From positions 25,550 through 89,549 of the forward strand of contig QZLH01000005.1 of assembly GCA_003833135.1 (NCBI GenBank): a stretch of DNA of 64,000 nucleotides. Direction: 5' to 3'. The notes beneath the pieces were generated by a model that made no database searches, was not told the DNA's origin, and saw nothing but the letters and a program-made list of their open reading frames with translations. Both the position numbers and the translations under genes were made by a program. This document shows positions 1 through 12,295 of this stretch, piece by piece. Origin of the DNA: Oehlia diaphana. Its lineage: Eukaryota > Glomeromycota > Glomeromycetes > Glomerales > Glomeraceae. How positions within the stretch are numbered: position 1 is the first letter of the stretch; each line of letters begins with the position of its first letter.

Positions 1-104
1 ATTTTATTAATATTACAAACATATTGCATATATTAAAATATGTAGAACATATATATACCATCTATTAGTAACATGTAGTGATTATGTCTAACATATTTTG
101 TGAA

Positions 105-735
105 AACCAGAGGTTTCTGCAAAGTTTTCATTAAATCTACATAACATTGTGGAGTATTTTCAACAATTTCAGAACGTTCACCTTTACAAATACTTAAACT
201 AAGTTGAATAACATGTCCCTATTATTAAATGGTGGTACTCCATATGTAAATCCCACATAATCATAGAAAAACTATATATATCACTAGCTGGAGTATAAGA
301 TTTGCTCCTTAAAACTTCAGGTGCCATAAATGGTATAACACCATAAATATCATATCTTTTTAAAAATGATTTTACAGGTTGACATAATTCTAAATCACTA
401 ATGTAAACCTTTTCATTCTTATAATCTTCAGTTTCTCCATCTTCATCTTCTTCATCCTTATGATTTAAAACGTTGCCATCATGTAATCACAACGTATAAG
501 ATTTTGTTTATGTATCTCATTAAGCCCGGAAATAATTTTGTATAACATATGTAATTATTGTTTCCAATTATTTTTTACTATATTTGTTAAATTTCCTCTC
601 AAATTACCTTTGTTTGAATAATCCATTACTACCATATAATTCAAACTTCAAAGTATCTGGATTTTTTTAAATCCATAAAGATCAATAATTCCATATGAAT
701 CTAAACAACTCTTATGACATTTCTATGGTAAGCCG
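105..735 (-). pseudogene. decayed protein kinase fragment
   Basis: Conceptual translation of the minus strand across several frames gives recognisable kinase pieces: an HxDxHDGN-like catalytic loop near 475-500, an activation segment ending in MAPEVL near 320, and SDIYSFSMIMW near 265-290, followed by a C-lobe helix ending near 110. The catalytic loop is broken by a missing base (GATTAC followed by ATGATGGCAAC), and there are several other frameshifts and stops. The closest relative in the window is the kinase part of the Sel1-kinase gene at 29766-33733, which shares the TPASDIYSFSMIMW stretch. The 5' exon is not found. I see it as a dead copy; a spliced product cannot restore the frame. Confidence 0.75.
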
Positions 736-1492
736 TACTGGTCAAAAGGTTGATAACTTTTCATCATGTTGTCATGACGACTTTTCATCATTGATCATAT
801 TTTTTATCATATTTTATGGTGTTTTTCACCATGTGACATGAAGTTTTTTCATCATATGTTGAATAATCTTCATCATGTTTCCTAATATGAAATTTTAATT
901 AACCAAGAATGTCTTGCCATAAAATTGAACTTTTTTTTCGATTTTTACTTAGAAAATACTATAGAATTTATTACAAAAATATTGGTTTATGTAATAAAAT
1001 ACTTTAAAGTATTTAAAAGTGTCTTTAATTAAAAAGCAAAATTGCAGGCAAATTTGAGTTTAAGGGATAATAACTTATTTTATTATAATCAAACATTTTA
1101 CAAAATTTTCGTTTAAGCGTAGTACAGTATGGTCCAACCTTAGGTTTCAAAATAAAAAAATAAATAAATTATTTTTCGAGCGAATTTTTTTAAATGTCCG
1201 ATTTATATAATTTACATTTATATTGTATAAAATTATTATTTTACTATATCAATGACATTCACATTCAAATAAGTTGATAAATTTTTGAAATGTCAAGAAA
1301 ACTTTTGTTTCTGGAAACGGAATTTTACAAATAATAATTATATAGTATATTAACTTTAAACATGCATAAGTTTATTAATATAAATATATATATGTATATA
1401 AAAGTTTTTAAATAACTTAATTTTATCATAAGATTACAAGGAATTAAGCCACCAATTATACTGTTATACTATAGCTTATAAATAAATAATAT
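736..1492. other. AT-rich intergenic DNA with TCATCATG-type short repeats
   Basis: No gene seen. Positions 750-880 hold many near-copies of TTTTCATCAT and ATCATG in both orientations, giving a weak palindromic texture. The rest is AT-rich sequence with no coding signal. Confidence 0.5.
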
Positions 1493-3034
1493 TTAATTCA
1501 CTAAATCATCAACCTTATTTTCATCGTCAATATCCATAGTGCCTCTTAATTGTATTGAATTAGACACTTCCAAGTCGATTAATTGAGAGTCACAAACTAT
1601 TGAAATAATAAAGTAAATAATTATTCAAGTAAAAATAAAATTTTTAAATAAAATAGAAAATACCTTCATTATTAACATATGAAGTAATAATGGATGAATT
1701 AACGGGTTTTGGTAATAAATTGCTAAATGTAAACGCTCTACTGGTATATACAGCATCAGAATTCTTTTCATACGAAGTTGAGATGTTTGGTATTTCTTTA
1801 TCAGCTTCTTCAAATGCTGCTTTAATTTCGTTTCCCTTATAACCGTATTCTTCTTCATTATCATTACTACCTCGAGCAGAATTATCCCAAAACCTAAATA
1901 TATTTTCTAATTCTTCGGCTGTTGGTCTTTCATTTGGATTGGCATTCATGCATTTATAAGCTAATTTCTTATAAAATTCGGGAGTTCCTTTTCCAAATTC
2001 TGGCCTGAGTCCATTACATATGGCTAATGCTAAACTTAAATCATGTTTTTTATTGTAAAAAGGTGGTTTTCCTGATGACAATTCAGCCATAATTACACCT
2101 ACACTATAAATATCGGATGATGATGTATATGATTCTCCGTTTAAGACTTCTGGTGCAATATATGGAATTACTCCATATACTACTTTATCATCTGATTTTT
2201 GTTCATTTGCTGGTCCAGATAATCCAAAGTCTGAAATAAGAGTAATAATAGTTTGTAAAATATTCCCACTATGTAAATCTTTATGGCAATATCCTAATCC
2301 ATGTAATTGGTTTAAATCAAATACTGTAAATATTCAATTTTACTTTCCCACATAATGTTGCTAAAGTTATTTGAAAGAACACTTCTCAAATTTCCTTTAT
2401 CAGCAAATTTTATAATCATCATAAATTCTTTAGTTTCTGGGTCTTTAGTTAATTCATAAAATCGTAATCCCATTTTATTAGAAATTTCATAATGTATTTT
2501 AAGCTATATTTTAATAAATTTAAAATAAAATAATTTAATACTATTAAACACTCAAATGAAACAAATTAAATAAGATACAAAATAGTATAAAAACATACTT
2601 CATTTAAATATTTATCTGACATACTCTGTGATCCATTTAGCCTTTTCAAGGCGACTTTTATCATAGGATTAGGATTAACCTTTTCATAACTTCCATCATA
2701 ATTTTTATGATACGCTGATTTACCATCAATCCAAGTTTGCAGAATATACTTTGGCAAATCCACCTTCACCAATTTCTTTTATTTCTGTAAATCTATCAAA
2801 TGGTACCCATTCAAGAAATTCATTGATATATCTTGTTTCACCTTTTGCATCATATATTGTATCTTTTATAAACTCATCAATATCAGAATTTCCACTGGTC
2901 CATCCTTTCATTATTCTAAGTGGGTCACATTCTTTACACCATAATTCTTCAGTAAAGGGTTTATTACAATATGAACAATTTTTGTGATTAGAATTTCCAC
3001 CTGAGAAGTTTAATTTACTAAATTTGGTTCCCAT
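1493..3034 (-). pseudogene. TKL-like protein kinase with CxxC element, two frameshifts
   Basis: Starts at the ATG ending at 3034. The N-terminus has CSYC and CKEC about nine residues apart, a zinc-ribbon-like element found in the other kinases here. It is followed by a glycine loop (EGGFAKVY), VALK, an intron of about 95 bp (near 2504-2597), HKDLHSGNIL, SDFGLSG, APEVL and SDIYSVGVIM. The last exon (1493-1585) is joined in phase 1 and ends near DDLVN. Two lesions interrupt it: an extra base near 2731-2745 just after the glycine loop, and a 1-nt loss near 2312-2325 just before the catalytic loop. Lys, HKD, DFG and APE are all present, so inactivation is recent or the lesions are sequencing errors. 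The tail carries YTSR, like its paralogues. Confidence 0.8.
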
Positions 3035-4507
3035 TAGGAATTTTTGTAATATAAGTGTTCAAAAAAAAAAAAAGAAAAATAATTTTTTTTTTAAAAATAG
3101 GATATTTTAAATCAAAAGCGGAATTACTCCGATCATTGCACAATCCGGGTGATCATTTTCGGGCCGTATATTTTCCGATTTATTGATCTCCCTTTAATAT
3201 CATTTTTAGATTTGAGACATCTTCAAATATTCCTAGTTATAATTGAATAGAGATTATCGTATAAAATTAATTATAATTTTAAAAAATTTTTTATTATAGT
3301 TTATATCAGTTATTGATGAAAGTATAAACATTCGTTTGTAAAAATTAATCAAATTTAAAATAAAAATTTCAGACAATCTTGAATCAATTTTCCGTTACAT
3401 TTCTGATTTAAACCTAATTAATGAGAAAACTAAGTTGGTATTCTTATTTTCTTGTGCATAAATATTGTTTATTTATAAATAAATTTGAAATAAAAAATAT
3501 TCAATTATTATATTGATATATTTTTATGAAAGAAAATAAAAATTACATAATAATTAAAATGAATTACCAAATTTACACGGGATTTCTAAACCTTAAGTTT
3601 TAAAGATTTACATTTTATTAAAAATCTATATTATGATTATCAGTTGTGTTAATATCATAATAATTTTAGTATTAGGTTTTTTTTTTTTGCTCTTTTGTTA
3701 TTTTATTTTTTTATTAAAACTTTGTACTCTTAATCTTACAACAAAATGTCTATTGGAACAATATATCGTCAACATTTTTCTTTTAATAATTAAAATTTTT
3801 GCCAAGATTTCAAGTTCACTTTTATGTCACTTGATTATTTAATTTTTTGTTTTATATCCGATATTTTTCTTCGGCTACATGACGGATTTTTAAAAAGTTG
3901 TCTAATCAAATGGCTTTTGTTTTCTGTCCGCATAAAAGACTTCTAAATTAAAATTATCAAGGCAATCATCACTTTACTTTAAATGGTAACAGATAGTAAT
4001 GTGATGGGACGATACTTAGTAATTGATTTTTGACATTTTATAAGGAATCAATAACAATGGAAACAAGTTTCAAGAAACAATCAAACTTTTGACAACAATT
4101 GAAACAAATAAAAAATAATTTTCTTTGCCTTCATTATACAATAATTATTTATGTCCTTTATTTCAAAAAGATTTAAAGATTTACACACCACATTTTAACA
4201 ATATTACGTATAATGTTTGAAAAAAGAAATAAACGAAATGTTTATAGAAAATAATAAAGAAAACCTGAAATAATTTTTTAACATACATATTTCGAATGAT
4301 ATTATATGTATAAAAAATTAATTTTTATAAGTTCACAGTTGGTTTGTGGAAAAGACGTTGAATTTTTAAAATCTTTATTTTGTTAACGATAGCGTAATTA
4401 GCGTATGTACTATGATAATTTTTAGTAATTACCACAGTCACACAGTTACATAATCATTCGATTTTGTATAATATTAATTTCAATAAAATAAAATATCTCT
4501 TTTTTTC
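3035..4507. other. AT-rich intergenic DNA
   Basis: No supported gene. A short GC-richer patch at 3115-3195 has TGATC and CGGGCC words seen in other intergenic patches of the window. The 69-codon open frame at 3633 is T-rich hydrophobic filler without a homologue I recognise. Confidence 0.4.
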
Positions 4508-5345
4508 AGTGTTCGGCATATGACTTAAAATGATTCAAATGACAAATGACAAATGACATGTTATTTCAATGCTCAAATGACAAATGTCCTTGGTCATTTG
4601 AATGTAATTTTGGTCAACATTATAATTTTTGCCTACACTACATTCATTATTTTTTAATTATAGTCACATAATTATTTATGTAATAAATATTAGCCAATTA
4701 AAATCAAATGATTGAAATGACCAAATGACAAATGATTATGAATAATTCCAAATGATTTCATAAATCATTTAAATGGTCAAATGACCATGTCATTTCCAAA
4801 TACATCTTTTTTTACCCTTTTTTACCCATAATATATTAAAATTTCCATAAAATCCAGTACAAGATTGAACGAAATTAAAATAATTTAAGCGCTTGAATAA
4901 ATACAGTAAACAATTTGATTCTATAATTTTTGATTTACAAATCAAATCAAATGAATTTGAATTTGTACCAAATTTAGATTTAAATCAAATCTGAATCAAA
5001 TTTGAGTCAAATCACCAAATCAAATCAAATTAATTTGAATTATATTATTTATCTTTAATTTGAATCACTTTGATATAAAAAAGTAAGCTATTTGCATTTG
5101 GAAATGACCTATTCATTTGACCATTTAAAATGATTTATGACATTATTCAAATCATTTGTCATTTGGTCATTTCAATCATTTGATTTTGATTGGCTAATAT
5201 TTATCACATAAATAATCATGTGACTATAATTATGAATGTAGTGTAGGCAAAAATTATAATGCTGGCCAAATTACATTCAAATGACCAAGGTCATTTGTCA
5301 TTTGTCATTTGAATCATTTGGTCATTTCGAGTTATTTGCTGGAAG
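4508..5345. mobile_element. fold-back / MITE-like element with long inverted arms
   Basis: The arm at about 4515-4805 is repeated in reverse complement at about 5092-5345. Matching blocks include GCCAATTAAAATCAAATGAT / ATCATTTGATTTTGATTGGC, and CCTACACTACATTCAT against ATGAATGTAGTGTAGG. The spacer near 4920-5045 is itself built of AAATCAAAT and ATTTGAATT words in both orientations. The left end reads CAGTGTTC, a common hAT-type terminus, but the right end has diverged and I find no clean target duplication. No coding capacity. Probably an old non-autonomous DNA transposon. Confidence 0.75.
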
Positions 5346-5693
5346 TATTATCATACTAAAGGGACTAAATAAATATAATAAGTTAATTAAAAGTATAATT
5401 GCATGCTTGCGTAATTTTATTGTTACAAGGATCTTTAGCCTATATTAATTTAAACCAAACACATGTACAAACTGAAAAGATTATCTTTATTTGTTGATGA
5501 CATAACTGGATAAAATATTTAACTAATAAATATTGAAATTCGCAAAAGAATTTTCTAATGTAATATATTAATAAAAAAAGAACTTTCAAACGCATTATAT
5601 TAACAACAAAATACCTATAATATCTAATTTTATTGATTCATAAAGTTTGAATAATTTTGATAATTTTCGATTTGGATAGATTAATAAAATAAT

Positions 5694-6130
5694 CCCCTGT
5701 CACTCTAAGTGTTACTCATGTACCCACATACTAATTTTTGGAAATTGCGAACTATTAAAAGAGTTTATAAATAACGGAAATTTTCATTTACTTTCTCATA
5801 TCGATAGTCATACTGTAAAAAAAAGACGATCCATTTTTTATATTCCAACTTTTTTCCGTAAAATGTTCATATTTCTGGAATTAATAACCTTATAACATGG
5901 AATTTATCGAACTATTTACATTTTCTGTGAATAGATCCGTGAAAGGCGCATTTTTACAGAGTTTTTACAGAAATAACGGATAAAATTTTTATAGGGCCAG
6001 GAAATCTTTAACAAGTCAATCATATGTTATAGTATACTTAATAAGTGACACGCTCCAAAGGGTTACATATTTATTTCATGGGGAGAGAACGCTAGAGTTT
6101 GTTTCCCGAAAAAAAACCCATTCCTCCAAA
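5694..6130 (+). repeat. dispersed repeat, left copy (interrupted)
   Basis: Begins CCCCTGTCACTCTAAGTG and matches the reverse complement of 8750-9038 through ATACTAATTTTT, GAGTTTATAAAT, CACGCTCCAA and TTTATTTCA blocks. It is interrupted at about 5815-6040 by DNA that includes a second dispersed repeat. The two copies lie on either side of the BTB-TLDc gene in opposite orientation. Family unknown; no terminal inverted repeat seen. Confidence 0.7.
5827..5980 (-). repeat. approximately 150-bp dispersed repeat, copy 1 (nested)
   Basis: Matches the reverse complement of 19311-19460. Shared blocks include TTTTTTCCGTAAAA, GGAATTAATAACCTTAT, GATCCGTGAAAGGC and AGAAATAACGGAT. It lies inside the left copy of the 5694-6130 repeat, so it inserted later. 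No coding potential. Confidence 0.75.
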
Positions 6131-7063
6131 ATAAATAATTCATATAATCCATCCGTGAATTTTACATAATTGACATAAAAATTTTGGTTCTACGTACGTT
6201 CATTATAGTCAATTATAATAATGTTTATGATAATTTTGTTCGTAGCTAACGAAATAACAAACTCAGAAAATTTACTGTTAAATGCCTTGTTATACCTAAA
6301 CGATTACTTTATGGAAATAGATTTCAGATTATTGAGAACATATGTGGAATTAATGATGTCCTTCCTGGCTTAATAATAAAATTATTCCAAAAACGTGCTT
6401 ATATGAAGAATGCTTTCATAAATATAAAATTAAATTGCATCCCGTGATCGCCGATTATCCGGAGTACATCGATCTTCGTGGAAGGATCCAGATGATCGAC
6501 AGAGCACCATTTTGCAGCTAAAATTGTAAAGGGGATCACATGATGTTATTAATGAAATTATACCATTATTAATAAGGTTAGATATTAGATAATCACGAGG
6601 TTTTGGCTGGAAAAGTATTAATATTTTTTATTTTTATTTAAAAACGAATAAAAAAATAATAAAAAAAAATTTATTCTTTTATATGATTCGGATAAATTGA
6701 TTTTATGTTTGCATTTGAAAATCTTTACGACTACATTTTTAAAATGATATTTGTAAATTTTGTTTTTTTTTTAATTTTTATTTAATATGATCGTGTAAAA
6801 AAAAAAAAAAAAAAAAAAAAATAATAAAATTTTTTTTTTATTATTAAATACATAATAATTCACCGAATATGTTAGTTTAGGATTTAAGTGTCGTCTTTTA
6901 ATTATAAGTTATTTAACGTATGATTTTTGCGTATGATCATGTGAAAATACAATTATAGACAACAATAATGATCGACAAATCATTTAAATAGCATTGCATA
7001 TAATGGGAAATGATATCCATTTTTTTTCAAACGAAAATTCCTTTTTCTTTTAAGAAAAAAAAA
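6131..7063. other. upstream region of the BTB-TLDc gene
   Basis: AT-rich, with a poly-A run at about 6800-6820. A GC-richer stretch near 6440-6530 contains several GATC words (GTGATCGCCGATTATCCGG and following). No gene or clear promoter element could be supported. Confidence 0.35.
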
Positions 7064-8566
7064 ATGACTCGTCAAGCATTAACTGATACACTTTTAAGAG
7101 ATATAAGTGAACTTTATGATGGAGCTGATGATTATAATGTAAAAATACAAGTTGGAGAAGATTCTGAAACAGAAATTTTTAATGCACATTCTGTTATATT
7201 ACGTGCAAGGTCAACTTATTTTCGTTCCGCATTTTCTTCAAATTGGGCTAAAAAGGAAGGAGATTTTTATATTTTTAAAAAACCAAATGTATCTGCGATT
7301 GTATTTCAAATTATATTAAGGTAAATTATGAATACTTTTAAACAAAAAAAAAATTTTTTTTTTTTTGATAATAAATTTATATATTTAAAATATTAAAAAA
7401 ATTTTTTTTATAGATATATTTATACTGGAACAATTGCGTTAGACGCAATTAATGTTGAAAGTAATCTTATTGAATTACTTATTGCAGCAGATGAGATGAA
7501 CCTTTATGAACTTGTTGATCATCTTCAACAACATATTATTAATTTAAATCATGATTGGATGGTTCAAAATGGGGTTAAACTTTTTAATATAATTTCTCAA
7601 CATAAAGGTATATTTTCTAAACTTGAAGAATATTGTAATAATATTATGAATCAAGAACCCGAATTATTGATAGATTCTAATGATTTTTGGAGATTAGATG
7701 ATGAAACTTTAATTACATTTATACAACTTGATAATCTTAAAATGGAAGAAGTTAATATTTGGGAAAATTTGGTTAAATGGGGTATTGCAAAGAATTCTAC
7801 ACTTAGTGCAGATATGACAACTTGGGGATTTGATGAATATGGTATTTTAAAAAAGACCTTAACAAAATTTATTAAACATATTCGATTTTTTCAAATGACA
7901 CCTCAAGAATATTATTATAAAGTTCGACCTTTAGGTAAATTACTTCCTAAAGAACTTGAAGAAGATTTACTTTCATATTATATTGTTCCAGATTGTAAAT
8001 TAGCAACAAAAGTTCTACCACCAAGAAAATCTCAAAATAATAAAAGATCAGAATCATCAATTATTACAACCAAACATTTTAATCTTTTATCATATTGGAT
8101 TGATGATGGACAAGAAACATTACCAAATACACTTAGAAATGGTCAATATGAATATAATTTACTTTTACGTGGTAGTAAAGATGGATTTGGAGTAGAAATC
8201 TTTAGAACAAAATGTAATAATAAAGGGGCTACATTAGTTATAATTAAATTAAAAAATTCAAATAAAATTATTGGAGGTTATAATCCAATAAGATGGAGTG
8301 GATCAGGTAGTTATCTTAATTCTGATCAAAGTTTTATCTTTTCATTTTATTCTAATGATTTAGATTCTTCAAAAATTATTTTAAGTAGAGTTAAAGATAG
8401 TTTTTATGCAATTTTAGATGATAATAATAGAGGTCAAGGTTTTGGATTTGGTGATTTATATATATTTTTAAAAAGTTGTAAATTAAAGCATTATTCTACT
8501 AAAATTCATGATTCTGAAACTTTTGAAATTGATGATTATGAAGTATTTCAAGTTATTAAAAAATAG
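7064..8566 (+). CDS. BTB-BACK-TLDc domain protein
   Basis: Two exons (7064-7320 and 7414-8566) joined in phase 2 across a 93-bp GT..AG intron give 469 residues with no stop. The start at 7064 (MTRQALTD) is preferred to an in-frame ATG at 7010, which would add a lysine- and phenylalanine-rich stretch. Residues about 20-125 form a BTB/POZ fold (DYNVKIQVGED, FNAHSVILRARS, YIYTG), about 130-250 a BACK-like helical region, and about 300-467 a TLDc domain (STKHF-like opening, LLLRGSKDGF, GGYNPIRWSG, SFIFSF). BTB proteins often bind cullin-3 as substrate adaptors; TLDc domains are linked to oxidative stress resistance and V-ATPase regulation. The exact role here is inferred from family only. This architecture is greatly expanded in Rhizophagus. 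The gene appears intact. Confidence 0.93.
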
Positions 8567-8749
8567 ATGAAAGAATTTTTTTTTTCGTTAAATTATTTAT
8601 TATTTATATTTTATTCATTATTATTTATAGAAGAAATAAAAAGAACATTTATTTCATAAAAATAAAATAATAATATTTTCCAAATATAAAATACATTACC
8701 CATAAATCGAAATTACATTTCATTCTTGATAAACTGTATTATGAGGAGT

Positions 8750-9038
8750 TGGAAATAATAGGGTAAGGTTTTTTCCCGCAGGGGAAAAAAACCCTAATGT
8801 TTCCCTTCCGTGAAATAAATGGGTAATCCCTTGGAGCGTGTTACTCATTAAATATTAACTATTTTAAACTTAACTATTTTAAACTTAACTATTTTAATAA
8901 TTTTCCGACTATCATATGAGGTCGGGAAATAAGTAAATGAAGATTCCCGGTCATTTATAAACTCAGCTAATCGCTCGCAATTTTTAAAAATTAGTATGAT
9001 GTGATCATGAGTGACACTTAGTGCGACAGGGGATTTAT
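8750..9038 (-). repeat. dispersed repeat, right copy
   Basis: Reverse complement of the 5694-6130 unit, running from AGGGTAAGG to GCGACAGGGG. It lacks the internal insertion of the left copy, so it shows the shorter form. It contains a small direct repeat of AACTATTTTAAACTT near 8860-8895. With the left copy it forms an inverted pair with a spacer of about 2.6 kb. Confidence 0.7.
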
Positions 9039-11166
9039 GATTTATTCCAGATCTTTCTTACATAAATTGATTTTAGGATAGCGATGATGAATGATTATCT
9101 TACGTAAATTGACTTTAGGGTAGCGGTGATGAATGATTAAGGTAGCGGGGATATTCCATTTCGATATTTAAATTCAATATTATGATTCAAAATTAATGAA
9201 TGAAATATTAAGATGAATTGGTTTCCTACGTACATTATATCATTAATGAAATTGTGATGATTGATTATATCCACTTCGATATTTAAATCAAATATTATAA
9301 TTCAAAATTCGAACTTTAATATGTATCCCATAAATTCAAATTTTCTAGGGTTCAGTATATATAGGTCATTAGTTTGTTCAGTGATGTGAATATCAAGATG
9401 AACTACTTGTTTTCCTATAAATAATTGGTGATGGTTGATTATATCTACTTTGATATTTTATGTCCGATAATTTGAACATCCTTATATTGGTTTATCAATT
9501 GAAAGACTAATTATTCTAATAGTAATCCAATTATCCCACATCAGCATATTTATCTGCGTGCTTCTCTTTCATCATTTAATGCATAAATACATCCAACATC
9601 ATAATTCAAAATTTAAAATTTGAATAAAATATTAAGATGAATTTGTTCTTAATATGAAAATTTAAAAACCTTTGTTAAAGTTTTCATAAAGTTGATAAAA
9701 GTTCTAATTTGTTAATATAAAAGATATTAATTTTTTAACAATAATCAAATTGATTAAATAATCAAACTATTAAATGATCGGCTCTAAAATTTCCAATAAT
9801 ATGATTGTTTAAATCTAACTAGATTTAACGATATATGAGAACTAATTTCTCAATTGGCTGAAAAAATTTGCTAAGAAAAAAAGTAGTTTCTTTATTTCAA
9901 TAAAATCATATATCAAATATAATTTTTAAAAGTTAAATCTAGTTTAATTTGAATTCTTAAACATTTGCTAATATTACTTACTATATTTCATCTGATATAT
10001 TGAAATTGTTTAGTAAAATCAATCTCTGATAAATGGATAAATGATGCACTACTTTCATTTATTTCAATTGTTAATCATGAAAATCTAGGATCCAGATATT
10101 GCAAAAATGTTTTTTACTTATTTGACAACTTGATTAAAGAAAAAAGCAATAAGCATATTCAGTATATTCTATTTTTCAATAAGAATTATTGCCAAGTTCA
10201 TTCTTTAAATAAAATATCTTCAAATTTATTTAATTTAATATATATCAAACTAAATTCAATTTATTTCACAAGGAATATTAAATAATCTATCAATTAGATC
10301 TAATATCATGATTAATATCTACTTAATTTGTTTATAATCAATCATACATTACTCATTCAAAATGTGATCATGAGATTAAAAATATCCTGATAAAAATTCT
10401 TAGGAAATATAAAGAATAATTGATCTGATAATCTGATATTTTAAATTTAATGACATATTATTATTCTTGTGATTTTATTGTCAAATTATTATTATTTTTA
10501 TGATTTCACTTTCAAACTTTCATATTATCAATTGTAAAGTGATTTCCAAAAGAATATTTGAATATTTTGATAATGAAACTTGCAAAAAAAAAAAAAAAAA
10601 AAAAAACATTTATTAATTATTGCGATAAAATAAATATCTGATACTTTTTTTTTTGATTAATAACACTAGTAATAATTAATTCATTCTATTTTACTCTATT
10701 TTAAATCTCATGAAATTCATAATTTTTCATGATTTTCTGTTTTTCTCTTAAATTAAAAGTAAATTAATATTAATTAAAATCTATTAATTTCAAATTTTTT
10801 ACCACAAAGCAATTAGGTTTTTAATCCATTATAAAAAAAAATTAATTATTCAATAATGTTTGTAATACAGAAGAAATTTTATACTATAGTATAAAAAATC
10901 TACTAAAAACCTATCCTGAATGTTCCGATTGAATTGTTCGGCTTGTTAACCTTCATCACATTGAAAGAAAAAAAAAAGAGAGAGAGAGAGAGAAAATCTA
11001 AAAATATGAAATAATTCCAATAAAAGAATTCTTCCATTCTATTTAAAAATCAATATAAAATGATCTTTCAATATTTTATTGTTAATATTTAATATATATT
11101 TCGTATAAAATAGACTTTTTTACCTAATGGAACTTTCTTAAGTCCAATTTTTATCACCGATTATAC
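9039..11166. other. AT-rich intergenic DNA with short tandem repeats
   Basis: Two imperfect 42-bp tandem units lie at about 9055-9138 (the word TTAGGGTAGCGGTGATGAAT in its variants). Diverged copies of a GATATTTAAAT / AATATTATAATTCAAAATT block occur at about 9160-9310 and again near 9595. A poly-A tract lies at about 10583-10605 and an AG microsatellite at 10977-10993. No gene seen. Confidence 0.5.
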
Positions 11167-11998
11167 TTAATCTTGGTCGAAAATTGTATCGGGAGATGTT
11201 ACTGTGGATTCACTAAAATCACTATGATGTCTACAATTTTCTTCATCAATTATCATCTTATTATAAAAGAGGAAAAAAATCAAATATTTCGATTAGTTAT
11301 AAGATTTTATGTTAACGTTTATTTACTTATAATAGGCTTTTATCATTTTAATTACTGTAAATAATATAATAAATTCAAGAAATCTATTCTTAAACCGATT
11401 ATATTAAAAGTAAATAAAGCATTTCTTACTTGATTTGGATTAGAATTTTCGACTTGAGATTGAGTAAATTTATTTCGAAAGTCTTTAACGAGATCATTAG
11501 CATTTCGAAGGTTACGTATTGGTTGCCAATCTGATTCCAAGTTCGGATCTTGATAAAAAAGTAATTAAACTCATAATTTAAATTTATTTCTTAAATTTAT
11601 TAACAAAATATTCAAATAAACTTATTTTTTTATTACCAGAATAAGCTAATAAAGCGTATTCTTCTCCATCTTGACTTTTAATAGCTAAAATATCATTAAT
11701 ATATACTTTAACATATTGAGGTTTTTGCGGAGGTAAAGTGGAAAATTTTCTTTTTTGCTTCTGATTATTACGACTTTTTCCATTACTAATGTGCTCAAAA
11801 TTATTTATTTATAACAAATATAATTTCATTAATAATGTTCAAATTTTATATTAAAAGATATTTTAATTAAAAATTTTATTTTTTTTTAAAAAAAAAAACT
11901 TATTCATTAAATAAAAATTACCTCTTTTTATTTTTATTATTTATTTCATTTATTCCTTGCTTATTTTTTCTAACGGATAGTCTTGTGACGTAAGTCAT
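11167..11998 (-). CDS. small chromo-like domain protein, four exons
   Basis: Exons 11922-11998, 11637-11785, 11430-11548 and 11167-11256 splice at GT..AG sites with matching phases (2, 1, 0) to give 144 residues without a stop. The N-terminus is basic (KSRNNQKQKRK). The core reads YVKVYINDILAIK, then EEYALLAYSG, then SDWQPIRNLRNANDLVKDF. This spacing of an early aromatic, a W-x-P pair, NLxNA and a final hydrophobic helix is that of a chromo or chromo-shadow domain, although the usual WKGW strand is degenerate. Such domains bind methylated histone tails or dimerise. No exon is long enough to stand out alone. The structure is seen; the domain call is inference. It could instead be a remnant of a chromodomain retrotransposon integrase, but no pol is nearby. 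Confidence 0.68.
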
Positions 11999-12082
11999 AT
12001 TTTTAGGGGAGGGAAAAATTTTTTTTTTTTTTTTATAGTAAAGTGATAAACAAATTATACAAATTATATAAAGTAAACAATT

Positions 12083-12295
12083 ATGGAAGAAGATAGAATT
12101 TTACATAAATGTTGGGCTTTTTTTTTAGTGCAAAAGATAAACAAATGGATTATCACGTGGGTAAAAAAAAATTTAACGCAACACCGGCATACCGTTCTGT
12201 TGTGTCTATTGGATCCAATATTAAAAAATGTAAAATTATTGGCTAAAAAAAATTTATGTACTCGGTTAATTGTACTACATTTATTATTGAAGTAA
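12083..12295 (+). other. short open frame, doubtful
   Basis: A 70-codon frame starts with MEEDRILHK and lies divergently from the chromo-like gene. In another frame the same DNA reads HVGKKKFNATPAYRSVV, which looks more protein-like, but no splice joins the two cleanly. I do not recognise either product. It may be a broken exon. Confidence 0.15.
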
